Assembly: GCF_014489115.1 (NCBI RefSeq)
Contig: NZ_JACTAH010000003.1
Coordinates: 124,001-188,000, forward strand
Length of the DNA stretch: 64,000 nt
Source of the DNA: Thauera sedimentorum
GTDB taxonomy: Bacteria; Pseudomonadota; Gammaproteobacteria; Burkholderiales; Rhodocyclaceae
Direction: 5' to 3'
The notes under the pieces are model-generated. The model was not told where the DNA came from, made no database searches, and worked only from the letters and a program-made list of their open reading frames with translations. How positions within the stretch are numbered: position 1 is the stretch's first letter; each line of letters opens with the position of its first letter. Position numbers and translations under genes: made by a program. Below are positions 27,178 to 38,168 of this stretch, piece by piece.

Positions 27178-28251
27178 ATGTTCTCCATCGAGCGCACCAC
27201 CCTCACCGAGTACCTGATCACCCAGCGCCGCCGCCATCCCGGCGCCACCGGCGAACTCAACGCCCTGCTGCTGCAGGTCGCGCAGGCCTGCAAGGCGATC
27301 TCGCGTGCGGTGGCCCACGGCGCGCTCGGCGGGGTGCTCGGCAGCCTGGACAGCGAGAACGTGCAGGGCGAGACGCAGAAGAAGCTCGACGTGCTGGCCG
27401 ACGAGATCTTCCTGCGCGCCACCCACTGGGGCGGCGACCTGGCCGGCATGGTGTCCGAGGAGAACGAGGAACCGATCCCGCTGCCCGCGGGCCATGCGCG
27501 CGGCAAGTACCTGCTGGTGTTCGATCCGCTGGACGGCTCGTCCAACATCGACGTGAACGTCTCGGTGGGTTCGATCTTCTCGGTGCTGCGCGCCCCCGCC
27601 CCCGGCGAGGACGCGATGGCCGCCGACTTCCTGCAGCCCGGCACCCAGCAGGTGGCCGCCGGCTACGCGATCTACGGCCCCTCCACCATGCTGGTGCTCA
27701 CCGTGGGCGACGGCGTCGCGGGCTTCACCCTCGACCCCGTGATCGGCGACTTCTTCCTCACCCACCCGGACATCCGCATCCCGGAGGCCACCCGCGAGTT
27801 CGCCATCAACGCCTCCAACGCGCGCTTCTGGGAGCCGCCGGTGCGCCGCTACGTGGACGAATGCCTGGCCGGCAAGACCGGCGAGCGCGGCGCGGACTTC
27901 AACATGCGCTGGATCGCCTCGCTGGTGGCCGAGACCCACCGCATCCTGATGCGCGGCGGGGTCTTCCTCTACCCGCGCGACCGCAAGGACCCGGCCAAGC
28001 CCGGGCGGCTGCGCCTGCTCTACGAGTGCAACCCGATCGGCATGATCGTCGAGCAGGCCGGCGGGCGCGCCTCCACCGGCGACCGCCCGGTACTGACGGT
28101 GCCGCCCGAGGAACTCCACCAGCGCATTGGCTTCGTCTTCGGCTCGCGCGAAGAGGTCGAGCGCATCGAACGCTATCACGCGGAACCGGCCACCGAGGGG
28201 AACGCCGAGCTGCCGCTGTTCCACAGCCGCAGCCTGTTCCTGCAGCACTGA
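27178..28251 (+). CDS. cbbF: Class I fructose-1,6-bisphosphatase (set B, first gene)
   Basis: A 357-residue class I FBPase, hydrolysing fructose 1,6-bisphosphate; many proteobacterial CbbF enzymes also act on sedoheptulose bisphosphate. Active-site motifs: VSEENEEP near residue 92, [18 protein letters not shown] near 115, and [15 protein letters not shown] near 281. First gene of the set B operon cbbF-cbbP-cbbT-cbbG-cbbK-cbbA, 25 bases before cbbP. Only GGGA is seen as a Shine-Dalgarno, embedded in the inverted repeat before the ATG. No second, SBPase-only gene is present. Confidence 0.95.
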   Translation: MFSIERTTLTEYLITQRRRHPGATGELNALLLQVAQACKAISRAVAHGALGGVLGSLDSENVQGETQKKLDVLADEIFLRATHWGGDLAGMVSEENEEPIPLPAGHARGKYLLVFDPLDGSSNIDVNVSVGSIFSVLRAPAPGEDAMAADFLQPGTQQVAAGYAIYGPSTMLVLTVGDGVAGFTLDPVIGDFFLTHPDIRIPEATREFAINASNARFWEPPVRRYVDECLAGKTGERGADFNMRWIASLVAETHRILMRGGVFLYPRDRKDPAKPGRLRLLYECNPIGMIVEQAGGRASTGDRPVLTVPPEELHQRIGFVFGSREEVERIERYHAEPATEGNAELPLFHSRSLFLQH

Positions 28252-28276
28252 TTTCCCATCGCTCCAGGAGGACGCC

Positions 28277-29155
28277 ATGTCCGAACGCCACCCCATCGTC
28301 GCCATCACCGGCTCGTCCGGCGCGGGTACCAGCACCGTGCAGCGCACCTTCGAGGAGATCTTCCGCCGCGAAGGCGTGAGCGCCGCGGTGATCGAGGGCG
28401 ACAGCTTCCACGCCTACGACCGCCAGGCCATGCGCGAGAAGATGGCCGAATTCGAGGCCGGCGGCGAGCTCTCGCACTTCTCGCACTTCGGCCCCGAGGC
28501 CAACCTGTTCGAAGAGCTCGAGCAGCTCTTCCGCAGCTACGCGGAAACCGGGCGGGGGCGCCGCCGCAAGTACCTGCACAACGCCGAGGAAGCCGAGCCC
28601 TACGGCCAACAGCCCGGCACCTTCACCCCCTGGGAAGACCTGCCGGCCGGCAGCGACCTGCTGTTCTACGAAGGCCTGCACGGCGCGGTGCACACCGAGA
28701 CCGCCAACGTCGCCCAGCACCCTGACCTGCTGATCGGCGTGGTGCCGGTGGTGAACCTGGAGTGGATCCAGAAGCTGCACCGCGACAAGAGCATGCGCGG
28801 CTACTCCACCGAGGCGGTCACCGACACCATCCTGCGCCGCATGCACGACTACGTGCATTACATCTGCCCGCAGTTCGCCCGCACCCATGTGAACTTCCAG
28901 CGCGTGCCGACGGTGGACACCTCCAACCCCTTCATCGCCCGCGCGGTGCCGACCGCCGACGAGTCCATGGTGGTGATCCGCTTCGCCAACCCCAAGGGCA
29001 TCGACTTCCCCTACCTGCTGAACATGATCGACAGCTCCTTCATGAGCCGCGCCAACACCATCGTGGTGCCCGGCGGAAAGATGGAGCTGGCGATGCAGCT
29101 GATCTTCACCCCCTTCATCTGGCGCCTGATCGAGCGGCGCAAGAAGCTGCTCTGA
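28277..29155 (+). CDS. cbbP: Phosphoribulokinase, set B
   Basis: A 292-residue phosphoribulokinase with P-loop [37 protein letters not shown] and [13 protein letters not shown]. Same family as the set A enzyme, clearly diverged, so not a recent duplication. AGGAGG lies 6 bases before the ATG at 28277; the longer open frame upstream overlaps cbbF and is not used. Placed second in the operon after cbbF, as in many proteobacterial cbb operons, it is the likely partner of the CbbR-regulated system. Confidence 0.96.
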   Translation: MSERHPIVAITGSSGAGTSTVQRTFEEIFRREGVSAAVIEGDSFHAYDRQAMREKMAEFEAGGELSHFSHFGPEANLFEELEQLFRSYAETGRGRRRKYLHNAEEAEPYGQQPGTFTPWEDLPAGSDLLFYEGLHGAVHTETANVAQHPDLLIGVVPVVNLEWIQKLHRDKSMRGYSTEAVTDTILRRMHDYVHYICPQFARTHVNFQRVPTVDTSNPFIARAVPTADESMVVIRFANPKGIDFPYLLNMIDSSFMSRANTIVVPGGKMELAMQLIFTPFIWRLIERRKKLL

Positions 29156-29168
29156 GGAGGCCACAGCC

Positions 29169-31193
29169 ATGAACATGCGTTTCGATTCCGCCGCCCTCGA
29201 CACCCTGTGCGCCAACGCGCTGCGCTTTCTCGCCATCGACGCGGTCGAGCAGGCGAAATCCGGCCACCCCGGCATGCCGATGGGCATGGCCGAGATCGCC
29301 GTCGCGCTGTGGACCCGCCACCTGCGCCACGACCCGGCCGACCCGGCGTGGGCCGACCGCGACCGCTTCGTGCTCTCCAACGGCCACGGCTCCATGCTGC
29401 TCTATGGCCTGCTGCACCTGACCGGCTACGACCTGCCGGTCGATGAGCTGAAGCGCTTCCGCCAGCTGCACAGCAAGACCCCCGGCCATCCGGAACACGG
29501 CCTCACCCCCGGGGTGGAGACCACCACCGGGCCGCTCGGCCAGGGCCTGGCCAACGCGGTCGGCATGGCGCTCGCAGAGAAGCTGCTGGCGCGCGAATTC
29601 AACCGCCCCGGCCACGACATCGTCGACCACCGTACCTGGGTGTTCATGGGCGACGGCTGCCTGATGGAGGGCGTCAGCCACGAGGCCGCTTCCTTCGCCG
29701 GCGTGCAGCGCCTGTCCAAGCTGATCGCCCTGTGGGACGACAACCGCATCTCGATCGATGGCCAGGTCGACGGCTGGTTCGCCGACGACACCCCGGCGCG
29801 CTTCCGCGCCTACGGCTGGAACGTCATCGAGAGCGTGGACGGCCACAGCGTGGCGGCGGTCGACCGCGCCATCCGCGAGGCGGTTGCCAATGCGGAGAAC
29901 GACGTCGGCCCCACGCTGATCTGCTGCCGCACCACCATCGGCCGCGGCAGCCCGGCGCGCGCCGGGACGGCCGACGTGCACGGCGCGCCGCTGGGCGCCG
30001 AGGAGATCGCTGCCACCCGCGCGGCGCTGGGCTGGCCGCACGCGCCCTTCGAGATTCCCGCGGAAGTGCGCACCGCCTTCGACACGCGCGCCGCCGGTGC
30101 CGAACGCCGCGCCGCCTGGCAGGCGCGCTTCGAGACCTACCGCGCCGCCTGGCCGGAAGCCGCCGCCGAGTTCGAACGCCGCATGGCGGGCCAACTGCCG
30201 GTGGGCTTCCCGGTGCTGGCGCAGGCCATCCTGCGCGGGGTGAACAAGGACACCGCCACCGTCGCCAGCCGCAAGGCCAGCCAGCAGGCCATCGCCCGCC
30301 TCGCCCGCGCGCTGCCCGAACTGCTCGGCGGCTCGGCCGACCTGACCCACTCCAACCTCACCGACTGGCCGGGCTGCGGCGCGGTGCGTGCCGACGCCGG
30401 CGGGCGCCACATCAACTGGGGGGTGCGCGAGTTCGGCATGTCCGCGGCACTCAACGGCATCGCCCTGCATGGCGGCTTCCTGCCCTTCGGCGCCACCTTC
30501 CTGGTGTTCTCCGACTACGCCCGCAACGCCATCCGCATGAGCGCGCTGCTCGCCCAGCGGGTGGTGTACGTGATGACCCACGACTCCATCGGCCTGGGCG
30601 AGGACGGCCCCACCCACCAGCCGGTCGAGCACCTGCCCAGCCTGCGCCTGATTCCGGGCCTCGACGTGTGGCGGCCCTGCGACGCGGTCGAAACCCAGGC
30701 CGCGTGGAGCGCCGCGGTGCAACACCGTGGCCCCAGCCTGCTGGCGCTCTCCCGCCAGAACCTGCCCCACCAGGCCCGCGACGCCGAGCAGCTGGAGGCG
30801 ATCGCGCGCGGCGGCTACGTGCTGGCCGAGGCCGCCGGGGGCAAGCCCGCGCTGCTGCTGATCGCCACCGGCTCCGAGGTGGCGCTGGCAATGGCCGCGC
30901 GCGAGCGCCTGCAGGCCGACGGCATCCCCACCCGCGTGGTGTCCATGCCCTGCACCGCCGCCTTCGATCGCCAGGACGCCGACTGGCGCGCCGCGGTACT
31001 GCCCGCCGGGGTGCCGCGCGTGGCGGTCGAGGCCGCGCAGCCGGACGGCTGGTGGAAATACCTGGCGGACGCGCCGCGCGCCGCGGTGGTCGGCATCGAG
31101 CGTTTCGGCGAATCCGCACCGGCCGCGGACCTGGCCGCCTTCTTCGGCTTCACCGCCGAACGCGTGGCCGACGCCGCGCGCCGCCTCGTATAG
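29169..31193 (+). CDS. cbbT: Transketolase, set B
   Basis: A 674-residue transketolase with [13 protein letters not shown] near residue 161, [13 protein letters not shown], and [19 protein letters not shown]. All thiamine- and substrate-binding segments seen in the set A enzyme are conserved. It begins 13 bases after the cbbP stop with AGGAGG in between. Downstream, before cbbG, lies a back-to-back pair of REP elements within the operon. Confidence 0.96.
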   Translation: MNMRFDSAALDTLCANALRFLAIDAVEQAKSGHPGMPMGMAEIAVALWTRHLRHDPADPAWADRDRFVLSNGHGSMLLYGLLHLTGYDLPVDELKRFRQLHSKTPGHPEHGLTPGVETTTGPLGQGLANAVGMALAEKLLAREFNRPGHDIVDHRTWVFMGDGCLMEGVSHEAASFAGVQRLSKLIALWDDNRISIDGQVDGWFADDTPARFRAYGWNVIESVDGHSVAAVDRAIREAVANAENDVGPTLICCRTTIGRGSPARAGTADVHGAPLGAEEIAATRAALGWPHAPFEIPAEVRTAFDTRAAGAERRAAWQARFETYRAAWPEAAAEFERRMAGQLPVGFPVLAQAILRGVNKDTATVASRKASQQAIARLARALPELLGGSADLTHSNLTDWPGCGAVRADAGGRHINWGVREFGMSAALNGIALHGGFLPFGATFLVFSDYARNAIRMSALLAQRVVYVMTHDSIGLGEDGPTHQPVEHLPSLRLIPGLDVWRPCDAVETQAAWSAAVQHRGPSLLALSRQNLPHQARDAEQLEAIARGGYVLAEAAGGKPALLLIATGSEVALAMAARERLQADGIPTRVVSMPCTAAFDRQDADWRAAVLPAGVPRVAVEAAQPDGWWKYLADAPRAAVVGIERFGESAPAADLAAFFGFTAERVADAARRLV

Positions 31194-31199
31194 CCGCCG

Positions 31200-31251
31200 A
31201 TCGCGGCCAAGACCGCTCCTACAGCGCGGTAGGAGCGGCCTTGGCCGCGAT
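31200..31251. repeat. REP pair inside the set B operon (cbbT/cbbG)
   Basis: An inverted copy at 31200-31222 is followed by a forward copy at 31229-31251, i.e. outward order compared with the other pairs, with only six bases between. Folding of the transcript here would give a strong hairpin between two coding regions. Confidence 0.85.
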
Positions 31252-31308
31252 CCGCCCGTCACACCATCCCCGCCCGAATTCCCCTACCCACCATCCGAGG
31301 AGACCCAC

Positions 31309-32319
31309 GTGACCATCAGAGTCGCCATCAACGGCTACGGCCGCATCGGGCGCAACGTACTGCGCGCCCACTTCGAGAACGGTCGCCGCCACCCGCTCGA
31401 GATCGTCGCCATCAACGATCTGGGCAATGCCCAGACCAACGCCCACCTCACCCGCTACGACAGCGTGCACGGTCCCTTCCCACACGACATCGAGGTTGGA
31501 GCGGACGGCTTCACGGTCGACGGCCAGGCCATCCGCGTGTTCGCCGAGCGCGACCCCGCCCGCCTGCCCTGGGGCGAGCTGGGGGTGGACGTGGTGCTCG
31601 AATGCACCGGCCTGTTCACCAGCAAGGCCAAGGCCGGCGCCCACCTGGAGGCCGGCGCCGGCAAGGTGCTGATCTCCGCGCCCGGCGGCGAGGACGTCGA
31701 CGCCACCGTGGTGTACGGGGTGAACCACCACAGCCTGCGCCGCGCGCACCGCGTGGTGTCCAACGCCAGCTGCACCACCAACTGCCTGGCGCCGCTCGCC
31801 AGCGCGCTGCACCGTCCGCTGGGCATCGTGCGCGGGCTGATGACCACGGTGCATTCCTACACCAACGACCAGGTGCTGATCGACGTCTATCACGACGACC
31901 TGCGCCGCGCGCGCAGCGCAACCCAGTCGCTGATCCCGACGAAGACCGGCGCCGCCGCCGCGGTCGGCCTGGTGCTGCCCGAGCTGGCCGGCCGCCTGGA
32001 CGGCTTCGCGGTGCGGGTGCCCACGCCCAACGTGTCCTTCACCGACTTCACCTTCGTCGCCGCGCGGCCGACCACGGTGGACGAGGTGAACGACCTGGTG
32101 CGCGAGGCCGCTCACGGCCGCCTGCGCGGCATCCTGGCGGTGAACGAGCTGCCGCTGGTGTCCTGCGACTTCAACCACGACCCGCATTCGAGCATCTTCG
32201 ACGCCACCCTGACCCGAGTGGACAAGGACCTGGTCAAGGTCACCGCCTGGTACGACAACGAATGGGGCTTCTCCAACCGCATGCTCGACACCGCGGTGGC
32301 GATGATGGAGGCCGAATGA
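31309..32319 (+). CDS. cbbG: Type I glyceraldehyde-3-phosphate dehydrogenase, set B
   Basis: A 336-residue GAPDH with the catalytic Cys in [13 protein letters not shown] and His in [10 protein letters not shown]. The cofactor-loop residue is Asp37 (IVAINDLGN), the usual NAD-type residue, in contrast to Ala37 of the set A enzyme. It starts with GTG at 31309 after GAGGAG and its stop overlaps the beginning of cbbK. Motifs [16 protein letters not shown] and [17 protein letters not shown] are standard for the family. Confidence 0.95.
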   Translation: MTIRVAINGYGRIGRNVLRAHFENGRRHPLEIVAINDLGNAQTNAHLTRYDSVHGPFPHDIEVGADGFTVDGQAIRVFAERDPARLPWGELGVDVVLECTGLFTSKAKAGAHLEAGAGKVLISAPGGEDVDATVVYGVNHHSLRRAHRVVSNASCTTNCLAPLASALHRPLGIVRGLMTTVHSYTNDQVLIDVYHDDLRRARSATQSLIPTKTGAAAAVGLVLPELAGRLDGFAVRVPTPNVSFTDFTFVAARPTTVDEVNDLVREAAHGRLRGILAVNELPLVSCDFNHDPHSSIFDATLTRVDKDLVKVTAWYDNEWGFSNRMLDTAVAMMEAE

Positions 32320-33578
32320 TGAGCGCACCCGACTTCCTCCGTCTGGAAGACCTCGCCCGCGACGGCCGGCTGCGCGGCCAGCGCGTCTTCCTGCGCGCCG
32401 ACTTCAACGTGCCGCTGGCCGCCGACGGAACGCTCGCCGACGACACCCGCATCCGCGCCACCCTGCCCGGCATCCGCCTGTGCCTGGAGGCCGGCGCCGC
32501 AGTGATGCTGGCCTCCCATCTCGGCCGCCCCACCGAGGGCGCGCTCGGCGACGCCGACTCGCTCGCCCCGGTGGCCGCACGCCTAACCGAACTGCTCGGC
32601 GCCCCGGTGCCGCTGGTGCGCGACTGGGTGGGCGGCGCCTTCGACGTCGCCCCGGGCAGCGCGGTGCTGCTGGAGAACTGCCGCGGCAACCGCGGCGAGA
32701 AGGCCGACAGCGCGGAGCTGGCCGCCTGCATCGCGAGCTGGATCGACGTCTACGCGAACGAGGCCTTCGGCGCGGCGCACCGCAGCGAATGCACCACCCA
32801 CGCGCTGGCGCTCGCCGCCCCGCTGGCCTGCGCCGGCCCGCTGATGGCCGCCGAGCTCGACGCCCTGGGCCGCGCGCTCGCCGCCCCGGCCCGCCCGCTG
32901 GTGGCCATCGTCGGCGGCTCCAAGGTATCCACCAAGCTCAGCGTGCTGGAGCGGCTGGCCGACCGGGTGGACGTGCTGGTGGTGGGCGGCGGCATCGCCA
33001 ACACCTTCCTTGCCGCGCGCGGCGCGTCGGTCGGCGCGTCCTTGCACGAGCCCGAGCTGCTCGACGCCGCCCGCCGGGTGGAGCGCCGCCTCGAACGGCG
33101 CGGCGCGCGCCTGTGGCTGCCGGCAGACGTGCTCACCGCCGACCGCTTCGCCGCCGACGCGCGGGTGGCGGTACGCGCGGCCGAGGCGGTGCCCGAAGGC
33201 GAGATGATCCTCGACGTCGGCCCGGTCAGCCGCGCCGCGCTCGGTGGGGTGCTCGCCGCCGCCGGCACCATCGTGTGGAACGGCCCGCTCGGCGTGTTCG
33301 AGTTCCCCGCCTTCGCCGAGGGCTCCCGCGCGCTGGCCGAGGCCATCGCCGCCAGCCGGGCGTTCTCGATCGCCGGCGGCGGCGACACCCTGGCGGCGAT
33401 CGCCGCCTTCGGCGTGGAGCGCCACATCGACTACATCTCCACCGGCGGTGGCGCCTTCCTGGAGTTCCTCGAAGGCCGCGAGCTGCCCGCGGTGGCCGCG
33501 CTGAAGATCCGCGCGCGGCCCAACAGCCGGCGGATCCTGCCGACCGCGCACTACGAGAACGAATCCGAGGCCGCCTGA
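32319..33578 (+). CDS. cbbK: Phosphoglycerate kinase, set B
   Basis: A 419-residue phosphoglycerate kinase: [62 protein letters not shown] and [12 protein letters not shown]. The start overlaps the cbbG stop; ATG 32319 is preferred over 32316 because GGAGG at 32307-32311 is then 7 bases away. The C-terminus carries about 25 extra residues ([19 protein letters not shown]) not found in the set A enzyme. That tail resembles a natural extension, since the reading frame and codon bias continue unchanged. Confidence 0.94.
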   Translation: MSAPDFLRLEDLARDGRLRGQRVFLRADFNVPLAADGTLADDTRIRATLPGIRLCLEAGAAVMLASHLGRPTEGALGDADSLAPVAARLTELLGAPVPLVRDWVGGAFDVAPGSAVLLENCRGNRGEKADSAELAACIASWIDVYANEAFGAAHRSECTTHALALAAPLACAGPLMAAELDALGRALAAPARPLVAIVGGSKVSTKLSVLERLADRVDVLVVGGGIANTFLAARGASVGASLHEPELLDAARRVERRLERRGARLWLPADVLTADRFAADARVAVRAAEAVPEGEMILDVGPVSRAALGGVLAAAGTIVWNGPLGVFEFPAFAEGSRALAEAIAASRAFSIAGGGDTLAAIAAFGVERHIDYISTGGGAFLEFLEGRELPAVAALKIRARPNSRRILPTAHYENESEAA

Positions 33579-33594
33579 AGTCCCGCAATCGCCC

Positions 33595-33617
33595 GTAGGA
33601 GCGGCCTTGGCCGCGAT
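33595..33617. repeat. Single REP element inside the set B operon (cbbK/cbbA)
   Basis: One forward copy of the GTAGGAGCGGCCTTGGCCGC form between cbbK and cbbA. It separates the two genes by most of the 94-base gap and could fold as a short hairpin. Confidence 0.8.
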
Positions 33618-33672
33618 CGCCCCCGATTTGACGCCCACAACCGCGAACACATTCGACAAAGGAGACACCCCC

Positions 33673-34719
33673 ATGGCGATGATCGCCCTGCGTCAGCTGC
33701 TGGACCACGCCGCCGAACACGGCTACGGCGTGCCGGCCTTCAACATCAACAACATGGAACAGATCCACGCCATCATGCAGGCCGCCGCAGAGACCGCCAG
33801 CCCGGTCATCCTGCAGGCCTCGGCCGGCGCGCGCGGCTATGCCGGCGAGGCCTTCCTGCGCCACATGGTGGCGGCCGCCGTGGAGGAATGGCCGGACATT
33901 CCGATCTGCCTGCACCAGGACCACGGCGCCAGCCCGGCGGTGTGCCAGCAGGCCATCCGCTCCGGCTTCACCAGCGTGATGATGGACGGCTCGCTGCGTG
34001 AGGACATGAAGACCCCGGCGAGCTGGGACTACAACGTCTCGGTGACCCGCCGGGTGGTCGACATGGCCCACGCGGTGGGCGTGTCGGTGGAAGGCGAGCT
34101 CGGCTGCCTCGGTTCGCTGGAAACCGGACAGGCCGGCGAGGAGGACGGCGTGGGCGCAGAAGGCACGCTGGACCACAGCCAGATGCTCACCGACCCCGCG
34201 CAGGCCGCCGACTTCGTCGCCGCCACCGGGGTGGATGCGCTGGCGGTGGCGATCGGGACCAGCCACGGCGCCTACAAGTTCACCCGCCCGCCCACCGGAG
34301 ACATCCTCGACATCGACCGCATCGCCGCCATCCACCGGCGCATCCCGGACACCCACCTGGTCATGCACGGCTCCTCCAGCGTGCCGCAGGAATGGCTGGC
34401 CATCATCCGCGAGCACGGCGGCGAGATCGGCGAGACCTACGGCGTGCCGGTCGAGGCCATCGTCGCCGGAATCAGGAACGGCGTGCGCAAGGTGAACATC
34501 GACACCGACCTGCGCCTGGCGATGACAGGCGCCATGCGTCGCCTGCTCGACCAGGACCGCAAGGAGTTCGACCCGCGCAAGGTCTTCCGCGCCGCCACCG
34601 CGGCCGCGCGCGAGATCTGCCGCGCGCGCTTCGAAGCCTTCGGCTGCGCCGGCCAGGCCGCGCGCATCCAGCCCCTGCCGCTCGCCGTGCTGGCGCGCCG
34701 CTACGCGCAGGCGGCCTGA
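33673..34719 (+). CDS. cbbA: Class II fructose-1,6-bisphosphate aldolase, set B
   Basis: A 348-residue CbbA aldolase with [46 protein letters not shown] and [12 protein letters not shown]. Last gene of the set B operon, closed by a terminator at 34759. GGAGA precedes the ATG at 33673; the extra codons upstream overlap the REP-containing spacer and are not used. Clear homologue of the set A aldolase with independent divergence. Confidence 0.95.
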   Translation: MAMIALRQLLDHAAEHGYGVPAFNINNMEQIHAIMQAAAETASPVILQASAGARGYAGEAFLRHMVAAAVEEWPDIPICLHQDHGASPAVCQQAIRSGFTSVMMDGSLREDMKTPASWDYNVSVTRRVVDMAHAVGVSVEGELGCLGSLETGQAGEEDGVGAEGTLDHSQMLTDPAQAADFVAATGVDALAVAIGTSHGAYKFTRPPTGDILDIDRIAAIHRRIPDTHLVMHGSSSVPQEWLAIIREHGGEIGETYGVPVEAIVAGIRNGVRKVNIDTDLRLAMTGAMRRLLDQDRKEFDPRKVFRAATAAAREICRARFEAFGCAGQAARIQPLPLAVLARRYAQAA

Positions 34720-34758
34720 GCCGGCGCGACACCCCGATCCCTGCCTTTACAGGCCTTG

Positions 34759-34792
34759 GCCCGCCCGCACGACGCGGAGCGGGCTTCTTTTT
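34759..34792 (+). terminator. Intrinsic terminator of the set B operon
   Basis: Stem GCCCGC (34759-34764) with GCGGGC (34779-34784) extended by an inner CCGC/GCGG stem and one bulged base, followed by TTCTTTTTG. It lies 40 bases after cbbA. Confidence 0.8.
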
Positions 34793-34919
34793 GCGCACCG
34801 CTGACACGCGCTTACAAAAATCGGCGCGTCCGGGGCTGACGCCCACGGGCTGCGGATTGCACCATTGCCGGGTGTCACCGTCCAACGACAGTCACGAACC
34901 GACGAGAGGAGAACGAACC

Positions 34920-35573
34920 ATGAACAAACTCATCATCGCCGCCCTGTCCACCGCCCTGCTCACCGCCTGCGCCACCAACCCCTATACCGGTGAACACGCC
35001 AAGACCGCCACCGGCGCCACCATAGGCGCGGGCGCGGGCGCGGTGCTCGGCGGAGTGGTCTCCAGCCGCGGCGACCGCACCAAGGGCGTGCTGATCGGCA
35101 CCGCGATCGGCGCCACGGTGGGCGGCCTGATCGGCCGGCAGATGGACAAGCAGGAGGCCGAGCTGCGCCAGAGCATGTCGGGCAGCGGCGTGGAGGTGAT
35201 GCGCGAGGGCGACACCATCCGCCTGCAGGCCCCGGAGAACATCACCTTCGACACCAACCGCGCCGACGTGAAGCCGCAGTTCCAGCCGGTGCTCGGCCAG
35301 CTGGCGCAGAGCATCCGCCAATACCCCGGCACCGTGGTACAGGTGGAGGGCCACACCGACTCCACCGGTTCGGCGGCCTACAACCAGACGCTGTCCGAGA
35401 ACCGCGCCGCCAGCGTGCGCAGCTACCTGGTGCAGCAGGGTGTGGAGGCCAACCGCCTGCTCGCGGTGGGCTACGGCATGAGCCGGCCGATTGCCGACAA
35501 CAGCACCGCAACCGGCCGCGCACAGAACCGCCGGGTGGAGATCCTCATCGTGCCGCAGCAACAGCAGCAGTAG
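34920..35573 (+). CDS. OmpA-family lipoprotein with glycine-zipper region
   Basis: A 217-residue protein with a lipoprotein signal peptide (LSTALLTAC, lipobox Cys17), a Gly/Ala-rich zipper (TIGAGAGAVLGGVV, IGTAIGATVGGLIGRQMD) that could insert in or along a membrane, and an OmpA-type peptidoglycan-binding domain (VQVEGHTDSTGS, LSENRAASVRSYL, NRRVEI). It ends in a run of five Gln. Expected to tether the outer membrane to the cell wall, like YiaD-type proteins. GAGAGGAGAACG precedes the ATG. It stands alone between cbbA and the DUF3422 gene. Confidence 0.9.
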   Translation: MNKLIIAALSTALLTACATNPYTGEHAKTATGATIGAGAGAVLGGVVSSRGDRTKGVLIGTAIGATVGGLIGRQMDKQEAELRQSMSGSGVEVMREGDTIRLQAPENITFDTNRADVKPQFQPVLGQLAQSIRQYPGTVVQVEGHTDSTGSAAYNQTLSENRAASVRSYLVQQGVEANRLLAVGYGMSRPIADNSTATGRAQNRRVEILIVPQQQQQ

Positions 35574-35725
35574 CGCGCCGCGCGCCCCGGTGCCGCGGCG
35601 CACGACGGCCGATGACGCCGGGGACTTCCCCGCAAAGCGCGCAGGCAGGTACTCTTGCGCTTGTTCCGCCACCCCCGGCATGACCGCCGGGACAGGCGCC
35701 CAACCCGTGGTCATACCTGCCGCCC

Positions 35726-37018
35726 ATGTCCCTGTTCCAGTCGCATCCGCTGCGCCAGACGCTCAGCGACGAGATCCACGCCCGCCCGCCGGTCGCCATC
35801 GACACGCCGGAGCTGGTCACCTACCTCGCCTTCCTGCATGAGGCGGGCAACGTCGAGCGCGAGGCCCAGCACCTGCGCCTGCTGGCCGAGCAGCTCGGAC
35901 TGCCCGAGCCGGCCACCGACACGGGCCATCTCTTCCTCGACGCCGGCCGCTTCCGCCTGAAGTGGGAGCGCCACAACGAGTTCTCCAGCTACACCTTCTT
36001 CCGCCGCATACAGACCGGCGACAGCGCCGAGGACAACGCCCTGCTCGACGTGCCGGCCGCCTGGCGCAAGGCCATTCCCGGCCAGCTGATCGTCGCCACC
36101 CATGTGGAGGTGCGCTCGGTCGCCGAGGTGGCGCCCGACCAGGTGATGGCCGAGCTCTCGCCTCACGGCCGGCAGACCGTGGTGGCCAAGGTGGCCGACG
36201 ACGCCGCCTGGGTGTTCACCGACTTCCAGATCGTGGACGGTTTCTCGCGCTTCCAGGTGCTCGACGCCTCGCTGACCCGGCGCCAGGCCGGGCGCACCGT
36301 GCAGCGCCTGCTGGAGATCGAGACCTACCGCGTGATCGCCCTGCTCGCTTTCCCGGTGGCCAAGGAAGTCGGCCGCCTGCTGTCGCGCGCCGAGGACGAG
36401 CTGGCCGACCTGATGGACAGCATCGGCCGTGCCGAGAGCGCCGAGGACGAGCGCGCGGTGCTCGCCCGCCTGACCCGTCTGGCCGCCGAGGTCGAACGCT
36501 CGGTGGCGCACACCACCTTCCGCTTCGGCGCGGCCGCCGCCTACTACCGCCTGGTGACGCAGCGCATCGAAGAACTGCGCGAGACCCGGCTGACCGGCTT
36601 CCCCACCATCGGCGAGTTCATGGCCCGCCGCCTGACCCCGGCCATCGACACCTGCGCCACCATGTCGCGCCGCCAGGAGGACCTCTCCGGCCGGATCGCG
36701 CGCAACTCGCAGCTGCTGCGCACCCGGGTGGACATCGAGCTGCAGCGCCAGAACCAGGAGCTGCTCGCGCAGATGAACCGCCGCGCCCGCCTGCAATTGC
36801 GCCTGCAGGAGACGGTGGAAGGCCTCTCCGTGGTGGCGATCACCTACTACGGCTCGCAGCTGGTGCAGTACCTGGCCAAGGGCGGCAAGGACTACATCGC
36901 GCCGGCCAGCCCGGAGGTGGTCACCGCGGTGTCGATCCCGCTGATCGCCGGCCTGGTCGCGCTCGGCCTGCGGCGCATGCGCCGGGCGCTGGCGGCCGAA
37001 GAGGCGGCACAGCACTGA
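35726..37018 (+). CDS. DUF3422 family membrane-anchored protein
   Basis: A 430-residue DUF3422 protein: HPLRQTLSDEIHARPP at the N-terminus, KWERHNEFSSYTFF, and a long helical region (RRQEDLSGRIARNSQLLRT) followed by two C-terminal membrane helices (about residues 365-385 and 395-415). The family function is unknown. The large N-terminal part is presumably cytoplasmic. It lies 22 bases before lrgA and starts a probable operon with lrgA, lrgB and a transporter, hinting at a cell-envelope or metabolite-export role by association only. Confidence 0.85.
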   Translation: MSLFQSHPLRQTLSDEIHARPPVAIDTPELVTYLAFLHEAGNVEREAQHLRLLAEQLGLPEPATDTGHLFLDAGRFRLKWERHNEFSSYTFFRRIQTGDSAEDNALLDVPAAWRKAIPGQLIVATHVEVRSVAEVAPDQVMAELSPHGRQTVVAKVADDAAWVFTDFQIVDGFSRFQVLDASLTRRQAGRTVQRLLEIETYRVIALLAFPVAKEVGRLLSRAEDELADLMDSIGRAESAEDERAVLARLTRLAAEVERSVAHTTFRFGAAAAYYRLVTQRIEELRETRLTGFPTIGEFMARRLTPAIDTCATMSRRQEDLSGRIARNSQLLRTRVDIELQRQNQELLAQMNRRARLQLRLQETVEGLSVVAITYYGSQLVQYLAKGGKDYIAPASPEVVTAVSIPLIAGLVALGLRRMRRALAAEEAAQH

Positions 37019-37040
37019 GCATGAAGGCGGGAGGACACCC

Positions 37041-37397
37041 ATGATCGGCGCACTCACCCTGCTGCTCGTCTACCAGCTGATCGGCGAGGTCATCGCCCGC
37101 GGCTTCGCGCTGCCGGTGCCCGGCCCGGTGATCGGCATGCTGCTGCTCTTCCTCACCCTGGTGGTGCGCGGGCGGGTGGGCAACGAACTGCGCAGCACCG
37201 CCGGCGGCCTGCTGCAGCACCTGTCGCTGCTCTTCGTGCCCGCCGGCACCGGGGTGATGCTGCACTACCAGCGCCTGGCGGACGAATGGCTGCCGCTGCT
37301 GGCCGCGGTGGTCGGCTCCACCTTCCTGGCGATGGCGGTCAGCGCGCTGGTGCTGCGCGCGCTCAGCCCCCGCAACGGCGCGGAGACACCGGAATGA
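37041..37397 (+). CDS. lrgA: CidA/LrgA family holin-like protein
   Basis: A 118-residue protein with four hydrophobic helices and the family signature PVPGPVIGMLLLFL. CidA/LrgA proteins act with LrgB partners in export of small molecules such as pyruvate or glycolate and in control of autolysis. AGGAC lies before the ATG at 37041 and the stop overlaps the lrgB start by four bases (ATGA), so they are made together. Confidence 0.9.
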   Translation: MIGALTLLLVYQLIGEVIARGFALPVPGPVIGMLLLFLTLVVRGRVGNELRSTAGGLLQHLSLLFVPAGTGVMLHYQRLADEWLPLLAAVVGSTFLAMAVSALVLRALSPRNGAETPE

Positions 37398-38128
37398 ATC
37401 CGCGCATCGACGAGATCTGGGTCTATCTCTCCACCACCCCGCTGCTCGGCCTCACCCTGACCCTGGTCGCCTATCAGTGCGCCTGGTGGCTGTACAAGCG
37501 GGCCAACTTCCATCCCGCCGCCAACCCGGTGATGATCGCGGTGACCCTGCTGGTGGCGGTGCTGAGCATCACCGGCACCGACTACCAGACCTATTTCGAC
37601 GGCGCGCAGTTCGTGCACTTCCTGCTCGGCCCGGCCACCGTGGCGCTGGCGATTCCGCTCTATGCGCAACTGCCGCGCCTCAAGGCCATGCTGCTGCCGC
37701 TGCTCGGCGCGCTGGTCGCCGGCTCGCTCACCGCGGCGCTGTCGGCCTTCGGCATCGGCGCGCTGCTCGGTGCCAGCACCCAGTCGCTGATGTCGCTCGC
37801 GCCCAAGAGCGTGACCACGCCGATCGCCATGGGCGTGGCCGAGAGCCTCGGCGGCCTGCCCTCGCTGACCGCGGTGCTGGTGATCCTCACCGGCATCCTC
37901 GGCGCCATAGGCGCACGCGGGCTGTTCGGCCTGATGCGCATCGACGACCACGCGGTGCGCGGCTTCGCCACCGGCGTGGCGGCCCACGGCATCGGCACCG
38001 CGCGCGCCTTCCAGGTCAGCGAGCAGTGCGGCGCCTTCGCCGCGCTGGCGATGGGCCTGAACGGACTGATCACCGCGCTGTCCCTCCCCTGGCTGCTGCC
38101 GCCCATCCTGCGCTGGTTCGGCCTCTGA
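37394..38128 (+). CDS. lrgB: LrgB family membrane protein
   Basis: A 244-residue, seven-to-eight-helix LrgB protein with conserved SLMSLAPKSVTTPIAMGVAE and AAHGIGTARAFQ segments. It pairs with LrgA; the plant relative PLGG1 exports glycolate and glycerate, which is of interest next to RuBisCO genes but does not prove that substrate here. The start at 37394 overlaps the lrgA stop. An upstream frame extension into lrgA is not used. Confidence 0.92.
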   Translation: MNPRIDEIWVYLSTTPLLGLTLTLVAYQCAWWLYKRANFHPAANPVMIAVTLLVAVLSITGTDYQTYFDGAQFVHFLLGPATVALAIPLYAQLPRLKAMLLPLLGALVAGSLTAALSAFGIGALLGASTQSLMSLAPKSVTTPIAMGVAESLGGLPSLTAVLVILTGILGAIGARGLFGLMRIDDHAVRGFATGVAAHGIGTARAFQVSEQCGAFAALAMGLNGLITALSLPWLLPPILRWFGL

Positions 38129-38168
38129 ATCTCCACCACAAGTCCGCACGACGCATGAGGATGCGCCC

